Assembly: GCA_900553155.1 (NCBI GenBank)
Contig: USCM01000040.1
Coordinates: 1 to 11,689, forward strand
Origin: an uncultured Prevotella sp.
GTDB lineage: Bacteria > Bacteroidota > Bacteroidia > Bacteroidales > Bacteroidaceae
Direction of reading: 5' to 3'
Length of the DNA stretch: 11,689 nucleotides
This document shows, in pieces, positions 6,690 to 11,689 of this stretch; the first letter of the stretch is position 1, and each line of letters opens with the position of its first letter. The position numbers and the translations under genes are program-made. The notes beneath the pieces are model-generated. The model did no database searches. It was not told where the DNA came from and worked only from the letters and a program-made list of their open reading frames with translations.

Positions 6690-8042
6690 ATGTTCGAAAA
6701 TTTAAGCGACAGACTTGAACGCAGCTTCAAGATTCTCAAAGGCGAAGGCAAAATTACAGACATAAACGTTGCTGAAACCCTCAAGGATGTTAGACGCGCG
6801 TTACTTGATGCCGACGTAAACTACAAGGTGGCAAAGACATTCACCGACACCGTTAAGAAGAAGGCCCTCGGTATGAACGTGCTGACAGCTGTGAAGCCAA
6901 GTCAGCTCATGGTCAAGATAGTGCACGACGAGCTTGCAGAGCTTATGGGCGGCGAGGCAGCAGAGCTGCATCTCACCGGCAAACCAGCCATTATATTGAT
7001 GAGCGGTCTGCAAGGTTCGGGTAAGACCACCTTCTCAGGAAAGCTTGCCAATATGCTCAAGACAAAGCAGCATAAGAAGCCTTTGCTCGTGGCCTGCGAC
7101 GTATACCGTCCTGCTGCTATCGAACAGCTTAAGGTTGTAGGCGAGCAGATAGGTGTACCTGTATACACCGAGCCAGACAACAAGGATGTTGTAGCTATCG
7201 CCAACAACGCCATCAAAGAGGCCAAGGCCAAGGGCAACGACGTCGTAATCGTCGATACAGCAGGTCGTCTTGCCGTAGACGAGGAGATGATGAACGAGAT
7301 TTCTAATCTAAAGAACGCCATCAACCCAGACGAGACACTGTTCGTTGTCGACTCGATGACCGGACAGGATGCCGTAAACACAGCCAAGGAATTTAACGAC
7401 CGACTCAACTTCAACGGCGTTGTTCTTACCAAGCTCGACGGCGACACACGCGGCGGTGCTGCATTGTCTATCCGCACTGTCGTAACAAAGCCTATCAAGT
7501 TTGTTGGTACCGGCGAGAAGATGGAGGCCATCGACGTGTTCCACCCATCGCGTATGGCAGACCGTATACTCGGCATGGGCGACATCGTGAGCCTTGTAGA
7601 ACGTGCCCAGGAGCAGTTTGACGAAGAAGAGGCACGCCGCTTGCAGAAGAAGATTCAGAAGAACAAGTTCGACTTCAACGACTTCCTCGGACAGATAGAA
7701 CAGATTAAGAAGATGGGTAACCTCAAGGACCTCGCATCCATGATTCCTGGTGTAGGTAAGGCCATAAAGGATGTTGACATCGACGACAACGCTTTCAAGG
7801 GTATCGAGGCTATCATCAAGAGTATGACTCCGAAGGAGCGTACCAACCCCGAAATACTCAACCAGAGTCGCCGTATGCGCATTGCCAAGGGTAGCGGAAC
7901 AAATATTCAGGACGTAAACCGCCTGATTAAGCAGTTCGACCAGACTCGCAAGATGATGAAGCTTGTAACTGGTACCAATATGGCTAAGATGGCAGGAATG
8001 ATGGGCAAGATGAAGGGTATGCCCGGAATGCCTAAATTTTAA
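6690..8042 (+). CDS. ffh: Signal recognition particle protein Ffh (SRP54)
   Basis: A 450-residue SRP GTPase, full length. With the 4.5S/SRP RNA it binds hydrophobic signal sequences on ribosomes and delivers membrane and some exported proteins to FtsY at the inner membrane. The N domain is residues 1 to about 95. The G domain shows the P-loop GLQGSGKTT (106-114), CDVYRPAA (136-143), DTAGRL (189-194) and TKLDGD (247-252). The M domain from about 300 has RRMRIAKGSGT (404-414), the SRP-RNA-binding helix-turn-helix, and a methionine-rich tail (MAKMAGMMGKMKGMPGMPKF, 431-450) typical of the signal-binding groove. Codons such as CGT and GGT are more frequent here than in recJ-recQ, consistent with higher expression. 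folD begins 13 nt downstream, so the two are likely in one transcript. Confidence 0.97.
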   Translation: MFENLSDRLERSFKILKGEGKITDINVAETLKDVRRALLDADVNYKVAKTFTDTVKKKALGMNVLTAVKPSQLMVKIVHDELAELMGGEAAELHLTGKPAIILMSGLQGSGKTTFSGKLANMLKTKQHKKPLLVACDVYRPAAIEQLKVVGEQIGVPVYTEPDNKDVVAIANNAIKEAKAKGNDVVIVDTAGRLAVDEEMMNEISNLKNAINPDETLFVVDSMTGQDAVNTAKEFNDRLNFNGVVLTKLDGDTRGGAALSIRTVVTKPIKFVGTGEKMEAIDVFHPSRMADRILGMGDIVSLVERAQEQFDEEEARRLQKKIQKNKFDFNDFLGQIEQIKKMGNLKDLASMIPGVGKAIKDVDIDDNAFKGIEAIIKSMTPKERTNPEILNQSRRMRIAKGSGTNIQDVNRLIKQFDQTRKMMKLVTGTNMAKMAGMMGKMKGMPGMPKF

Positions 8043-8055
8043 ACAACAATAGAAT

Positions 8056-8934
8056 ATGCAACTGATTGACGGAAAAGCAACTGCCGAAGCCATCAAGGCT
8101 GAAATAGCCGAAGAGGTGAAGGCCATTATCGCGGCTGGCGGCAAACAGCCCCACTTGGCTGCCGTGCTCGTGGGTCACGACGGAGGTTCGGAAACATACG
8201 TTAAGAACAAGGTGTTGGCATGCGAGAAGTGTGGATTCAAGTCGACACTGATACGCTACGAAGCCGACGTCACAGAGGAGGAGCTTCTCGCTTGTGTAGA
8301 CCGTCTCAACCGCGACGAGGATGTTGACGGATTCATCATACAGCTGCCTCTGCCAAAGCATATCGACGAACAGAAGATAATAGAGGCTATCGACTACCGA
8401 AAGGATGTCGATGGCTTCCACCCTATCAACGTTGGACGCATGGCTATAGGTCTGCCTTGCTTCGTGTCGGCTACACCATTGGGTATAATAACATTGCTTA
8501 AGCGCTACAACATACAGACATCAGGCAAGAAGTGTGTGGTGCTGGGACGCAGCAATATCGTAGGCAAGCCTATGGCGCAGCTTATGATACAGAAGCAGTA
8601 TGGCGACTCAACGGTGGTGGTGTGCCACTCGCACACCAAGGACATCAAGAAGGAATGTCTTGACGCCGACATCATTATAGCAGCCATCGGACAGCCCAAC
8701 TTCGTTACAGCCGATATGGTGAAGGAAGGCGCCGTTGTGGTAGACGTTGGCACAACACGTGTGCCAGACGCTTCACGCAAGAGCGGATTCCGACTCAACG
8801 GCGACGTAAAGTTTGACGAGGTGGCACCTAAGTGCTCCTTCATAACACCCGTTCCGGGTGGCGTCGGACCGATGACTATATGCTCGCTTATGAAGAACAC
8901 ACTGGCAGCAGGAAAGAGAGAATACTATAAATAA
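8056..8934 (+). CDS. folD: Bifunctional 5,10-methylene-THF dehydrogenase/cyclohydrolase FolD
   Basis: A 292-residue protein of normal FolD length. It interconverts 5,10-methylene-tetrahydrofolate and 10-formyl-tetrahydrofolate in two steps (NAD(P)-linked dehydrogenase, then cyclohydrolase), feeding purine and formyl-methionine synthesis in the cytoplasm. Catalytic residues are in place: Tyr48 and Lys52 in SETYVKNKVLACEKCG (45-60), Gln96 in QLPLP (96-100), and Asp119 in KDVDGFHPIN (116-125). The dinucleotide-binding loop is GRSNIVGKP (164-172), and the C-terminal PVPGGVGPMT (265-274) is the second FolD signature. It lies 13 nt after ffh and 27 nt before the TPR microprotein. The ffh-folD pairing has no known functional logic beyond shared expression. 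Confidence 0.97.
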   Translation: MQLIDGKATAEAIKAEIAEEVKAIIAAGGKQPHLAAVLVGHDGGSETYVKNKVLACEKCGFKSTLIRYEADVTEEELLACVDRLNRDEDVDGFIIQLPLPKHIDEQKIIEAIDYRKDVDGFHPINVGRMAIGLPCFVSATPLGIITLLKRYNIQTSGKKCVVLGRSNIVGKPMAQLMIQKQYGDSTVVVCHSHTKDIKKECLDADIIIAAIGQPNFVTADMVKEGAVVVDVGTTRVPDASRKSGFRLNGDVKFDEVAPKCSFITPVPGGVGPMTICSLMKNTLAAGKREYYK

Positions 8935-8961
8935 GGCAGGAAGACAAATACCAAAACAAGT

Positions 8962-9141
8962 ATGACAGCAGACGAATACTACAAACTCGGCAACGAATAC
9001 AGACGCAAGGGCGACTGGCAGCATGCTCTCGACAACTATCTTGAGGCTATTGCTCTCGACCCCATGTCGCCTGCGGTAGAGGCCAAGCGTATGCTCGACG
9101 ACATTCTTGCCTATCGATGTAAAGATATGTACAATCCCTAA
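8962..9141 (+). CDS. 59-residue TPR-like microprotein
   Basis: A short reading frame from ATG 8962 to TAA 9139-9141. Residues 4-35 (DEYYKLGNEYRRKGDWQHAL and onward to the ALDP turn) match one tetratricopeptide repeat: Y/L-G at positions 7-10, a central W and A-L, and the closing ALDP at 31-34. A further charged helix containing AKRMLDDILA (41-50) follows and the tail is YRCKDMYNP. The clean repeat phasing, the placement in a 270-nt gap between co-directional genes and the matching codon use support a real gene. One TPR plus a helix is too small for a full superhelix, so it may oligomerise or bind a partner; this is inference. It may be linked to assembly or regulation of the oxidoreductase encoded next, 63 nt downstream. 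There is no signal peptide. Confidence 0.75.
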   Translation: MTADEYYKLGNEYRRKGDWQHALDNYLEAIALDPMSPAVEAKRMLDDILAYRCKDMYNP

Positions 9142-9204
9142 GGATAGAGATTGAATGACGCCTATAAAACAACTTAAAAACCCTTATTTCTAAATACAAA
9201 CATT

Positions 9205-9438
9205 ATGGGAAAAATTAAAGGTGCCATCGTGGTCAACACCGACCGCTGCAAGGGTTGCTCCTTATGTGTGGTGGCGTGCCCTAAACAAGTTATTGCTCTG
9301 ACAGCGAAAACTGTCAACGTGCATGGCTATCGCTATGCAGAGGCGGTTAATCCTGACGACTGCATCGGTTGCGCATCGTGCGGAATTGTATGCCCCGACG
9401 GATGTATCACTGTTTATCGTAAAAAAATGGAGGACTAA
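9205..9438 (+). CDS. 2-oxoacid:ferredoxin oxidoreductase delta subunit (2x4Fe-4S ferredoxin-like)
   Basis: A 77-residue ferredoxin-like protein. The cysteines form two classical CxxCxxCxxxC(P) motifs: C15, C18, C21, C25 and C53, C56, C59, C63. An extra C67 lies just after the second motif. Each motif would hold one [4Fe-4S] cluster by exchange of the fourth ligand. It should pass electrons from the TPP-containing catalytic alpha-beta subunits to soluble ferredoxin in the cytoplasm. Having delta as a separate, first gene is common in KorDABC/VorDABC-type enzymes. No promoter or strong Shine-Dalgarno is visible in the 63 nt upstream. The alpha-subunit gene starts 5 nt after its stop. Confidence 0.9.
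   Translation: MGKIKGAIVVNTDRCKGCSLCVVACPKQVIALTAKTVNVHGYRYAEAVNPDDCIGCASCGIVCPDGCITVYRKKMED
9429..9434 (+). promoter_or_regulatory. Ribosome binding site for the alpha subunit, inside the delta gene
   Basis: GGAGGA lies 9 nt before ATG 9444 and overlaps the last codons of the delta subunit gene. Such a strong Shine-Dalgarno is unusual in this window and in Bacteroidales, and it supports coupled translation of delta and alpha. Confidence 0.6.
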
Positions 9439-9443
9439 TCACT

Positions 9444-10526
9444 ATGGCAGAACAAGAAGTAAAACTTATGAAAGGCAACGAGGCGCTTGCACACGCTGCC
9501 ATTCGCTGTGGTGTAGACGGATACTTTGGCTATCCTATCACTCCACAAACAGAAGTCATTGAGACTCTCGCCGAACTGAAGCCGTGGGAAACCACCGGTA
9601 TGGTTGTGGTTCAAGCAGAGAGCGAGGTGGCATCTATCAACATGGTATATGGCGGCGGAGGTGCCGGCAAGAAGGTGATGACATCATCTTCAAGCCCCGG
9701 TGTTTCGCTTATGCAGGAGGGCATCAGCTATATGGCTGGAGCCGAGGTGCCTGGACTTATCGTCAACGTACAGCGTGGCGGTCCTGGCCTGTGTACTATA
9801 CAGCCTTCGCAGAGCGACTACTTCCAGGCTACACGCGGTGGCGGCAACGGCGACTACTACCTCATCGTGCTTGCACCTAACTCGGTGCAGGAGATGGCCG
9901 ACTTTGTAGACCTTGCCTTCACACTTGCCTTCAAGTACCGCACACCTACTATGATTCTTAGCGACGGTGTCATCGGACAGATGATGGAGAAGGTGGTACT
10001 GCCTCCATTCAAGCCACGCCGCACCGAGGAAGAGATTCTGAAGGAATGTCCTTGGGCTTCTACCGGATGCAACGGCACACGCAAACGCAACGTTATCACC
10101 TCTCTCGAACTGAAGTCGGAGGTTATGGAGGAGCGCAATATCCACCTTCAGGAGAAGTACAAGACTATCCGTGAGAACGAGGTGCGCTACGAAACCAAGT
10201 TCATGGACGATGCCGACTATATGATTGTTGCCTTTGGCAGTGCAGCCCGCATTGCCGAGAAAGCCATCGAGATGGCACGAAAGGAAGGCATAAAGGTTGG
10301 CTTGTTGCGCCCAATTACATTGTGGCCGTTCCCAACTAAGGAGATTGAGGCTGCCGCAAAGAATGTCAAGGGCATATTGGTAGCCGAGATCAACGCCGGT
10401 CAGATGGTTGACGACGTTAAGCTCGCTGTCAATGGCAGCGTACCGGTAGTACACTATGGTCGACTCGGTGGCATTGTGCCAGAGCCAGAAGAAATGGTTA
10501 ACGTTATAAAGGAGAAATTGGTATGA
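9444..10526 (+). CDS. vorB: 2-oxoacid:ferredoxin oxidoreductase alpha subunit (VorB/KorA type)
   Basis: A 360-residue subunit combining the pyrimidine-binding and transketolase C-terminal-like domains. It works with the beta subunit in CoA-dependent oxidative decarboxylation of a 2-oxoacid, reducing ferredoxin; the reverse, reductive carboxylation, is also possible in anaerobes. Visible motifs: GYPITPQT (29-36), with the conserved Thr of this superfamily; VQAESEVASINMVYGGGGAG (56-75); TSSSSPGVSLM (80-90); RGGPGL (111-116); DGVIGQM (174-180); LLRPITLWPFP (287-297); and AEINAGQM (314-321). The overall pattern recalls proteins named 3-methyl-2-oxobutanoate (2-ketoisovalerate) dehydrogenase VorB in Bacteroidales. 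Substrate choice between branched-chain 2-oxoacids and 2-oxoglutarate cannot be settled from sequence reading. Its TGA overlaps the ATG of the beta-subunit gene by 4 nt. Confidence 0.93.
   Translation: MAEQEVKLMKGNEALAHAAIRCGVDGYFGYPITPQTEVIETLAELKPWETTGMVVVQAESEVASINMVYGGGGAGKKVMTSSSSPGVSLMQEGISYMAGAEVPGLIVNVQRGGPGLCTIQPSQSDYFQATRGGGNGDYYLIVLAPNSVQEMADFVDLAFTLAFKYRTPTMILSDGVIGQMMEKVVLPPFKPRRTEEEILKECPWASTGCNGTRKRNVITSLELKSEVMEERNIHLQEKYKTIRENEVRYETKFMDDADYMIVAFGSAARIAEKAIEMARKEGIKVGLLRPITLWPFPTKEIEAAAKNVKGILVAEINAGQMVDDVKLAVNGSVPVVHYGRLGGIVPEPEEMVNVIKEKLV
10508..10514 (+). promoter_or_regulatory. Ribosome binding site for the beta subunit, inside the alpha gene
   Basis: AAAGGAG sits 8 nt before ATG 10523 and within the last codons of the alpha-subunit gene. 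It supports the ATG of the ATGA overlap as the true start. Confidence 0.6.
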
Positions 10527-11287
10527 ACGATATAATATCACCCGAGAATCTGGTATACAAGAAGCCGGACCTTCTCAACGACACCCACATGCACTATTGT
10601 GCAGGCTGCTCTCACGGTATGGTACACAAGCTCGTGGCAGAAGTTATCGAGGAAATGGGTATGCAGAACAAGACAGTTGGCGTTAGCCCTGTTGGCTGCG
10701 CCGTGTTTGCCTACAATTATATCGACATCGACTGGCAAGAGGCTGCACACGGACGCGCACCTGCTTGCGCCACTGCCATTAAGCGTTTGTGGCCAGACCG
10801 CCTTGTATTTACATACCAGGGCGACGGCGACATGGCTTGTATAGGTACTGCCGAAAGCATACACGCACTGAACCGTGGCGAGAACATCACCCTCATCTTC
10901 ATCAACAACGCCATTTATGGTATGACTGGTGGACAGATGGCTCCTACTACTCTTATTGGACAGAAGACCTCTACCTGCCCTTACGGACGCGACCCGAAAC
11001 TGCACGGATGGCCACTCAACCTCTCTGAGATAGCTGTAACACTGCCGGGCACATGCTATGTGTCAAGACAGAGCGTTGAGAACGTGGCATCTATACGCAA
11101 GGCTAAGGCTGCCATCAAGAAAGCATTCACTGCCTCTATGGAAGGCAAGGGCTCATCGCTCGTCGAGATTGTTGCCACATGCAACAGCGGATGGAAGATG
11201 TCGCCAGTAAACGCCAATAAGTGGATGGAAGAAAACATGTTTAAACAGTACCCCAAAGGTGACTTAAAAGACACGACAAACCTATGA
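10523..11287 (+). CDS. 2-oxoacid:ferredoxin oxidoreductase beta subunit (TPP-binding)
   Basis: A 254-residue subunit that binds thiamine pyrophosphate and one [4Fe-4S] cluster. The TPP/Mg motif is GDGD (100-103) followed 24 residues later by INNAIYGMTGGQ (127-138). Cluster ligands are most likely C26 and C29 (HYCAGCSHG), C59 (SPVGC) and C220 (VATCNSG), the four-cysteine pattern of the family. HGRAPACATAIKRL (76-89) is the conserved segment after the first cluster half. Length is a little short of typical pyruvate:ferredoxin beta subunits but usual for KorB/VorA-type proteins. It pairs with the alpha subunit to form the active site. ATGA overlaps occur at both ends, with alpha before and gamma after, indicating tight translational coupling and stoichiometric production. 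Confidence 0.94.
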   Translation: MNDIISPENLVYKKPDLLNDTHMHYCAGCSHGMVHKLVAEVIEEMGMQNKTVGVSPVGCAVFAYNYIDIDWQEAAHGRAPACATAIKRLWPDRLVFTYQGDGDMACIGTAESIHALNRGENITLIFINNAIYGMTGGQMAPTTLIGQKTSTCPYGRDPKLHGWPLNLSEIAVTLPGTCYVSRQSVENVASIRKAKAAIKKAFTASMEGKGSSLVEIVATCNSGWKMSPVNANKWMEENMFKQYPKGDLKDTTNL

Positions 11288-11689
11288 AAGCAGAAATAAT
11301 TATATCAGGCTTCGGAGGACAGGGTGTACTCTCTATGGGCAAGATTCTTGCCTACTCCGGACTAATGGAAGATAAGGAGGTAACATGGATGCCGGCTTAC
11401 GGACCAGAGCAGCGTGGCGGTACAGCCAACGTTACGGTTATCGTGAGCGACGACCGCATTTCGTCACCAATCCTAAGCCACTATGATGTGGCTATCGTGC
11501 TAAACCAACCATCGCTCGACAAGTTTGAGCCTAAGATCAAGCCGGGCGGCATTCTTATCTACGACGGATTCGGTATTATCAATGCTCCTACACGTAAGGA
11601 CATCAATGTATACCGTATCGACGCCATGGACAAGGCTGCCGAACTGAAGAACTCTAAGGTGTTCAATATGATTGTGCTTGGCGGACTGC
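11284..11689 (+). CDS. 2-oxoacid:ferredoxin oxidoreductase gamma subunit, N-terminal 135 residues (cut by right edge)
   Basis: Starts at the ATG of the ATGA overlap with the beta gene and stays open to the end of the window. It begins MKAEIIISGFGGQGVLSMGK, the diagnostic GFGGQGV (9-15) of the POR/KOR gamma domain, followed by WMPAYGPEQRGGTANVTVIV (35-54), also highly conserved. The family is usually about 180-190 residues, so roughly the last 50 are outside the window. The gamma subunit is structural and contributes to CoA handling and holoenzyme assembly in related enzymes. No defect is seen in the visible part. Confidence 0.93.
   Translation, partial: MKAEIIISGFGGQGVLSMGKILAYSGLMEDKEVTWMPAYGPEQRGGTANVTVIVSDDRISSPILSHYDVAIVLNQPSLDKFEPKIKPGGILIYDGFGIINAPTRKDINVYRIDAMDKAAELKNSKVFNMIVLGGL

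Noticed and set aside
7308..8144. Long antisense frame (278 codons) opposite ffh
   Set aside because: It lies wholly opposite ffh and the start of folD, which have clear family motifs; its translation is not recognisable. It is a codon-bias shadow.
9690..10541. Long antisense frame (283 codons) opposite the alpha-subunit gene
   Set aside because: Same reason: a shadow of a well-supported gene, with no recognisable domains.

Overview
The window looks like chromosomal DNA from a Bacteroidales bacterium, most likely Prevotella or a close relative. The evidence is threefold. Several intergenic regions carry the Bacteroidota -7 promoter motif TAnnTTTG, once with a correctly spaced -33 TTTG. Shine-Dalgarno sequences are mostly weak. 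The gene content is typical of an anaerobic Bacteroidales core genome: a UPF0371 protein, recJ-recQ, ffh-folD, and a four-subunit 2-oxoacid:ferredoxin oxidoreductase. The genus is an inference from general recognition, not a search result.

Layout. Positions 1-276 (minus strand) hold the N-terminal part of a P-loop ATPase of a family often found in many copies in Bacteroidales; it runs off the left edge. Divergent from it is a small YbjQ/UPF0145 protein (465-782). Positions 783-1304 contain no gene but are dense in repeats: a 22-bp tandem array (839-941), then about ten copies of GGTTGCAGAT in both orientations (1001-1251) that form hairpins and surround a separate GC-rich hairpin (1111-1127). 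A UPF0371/DUF1846 protein follows on the minus strand (1305-2768). From there to the right edge everything is on the plus strand.

The plus-strand block starts with recJ and recQ, separated by 4 nt: a single-strand exonuclease next to a RecQ-family helicase, an arrangement suited to DNA end resection and fork repair. The RecQ has an unusual layout, with about 200 residues between the helicase core and the zinc-binding cysteines. After a 117-nt gap with a promoter-like motif come ffh (signal recognition particle GTPase), folD (one-carbon folate enzyme), a 59-residue TPR microprotein, and the genes for a 2-oxoacid:ferredoxin oxidoreductase in the order delta (two 4Fe-4S clusters), alpha, beta (TPP-binding) and gamma. 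Gamma is cut by the right edge. The last three junctions are a 5-nt gap and two 4-nt ATGA overlaps, so these subunits are almost certainly co-translated.

Most of the window is ordinary housekeeping sequence. The least explained part is the repeat-rich non-coding stretch at 783-1304. The TPR microprotein placed before the oxidoreductase genes and the RecQ architecture are the other points worth checking. I see no CRISPR array, transposase, integrase, tRNA or rRNA here.
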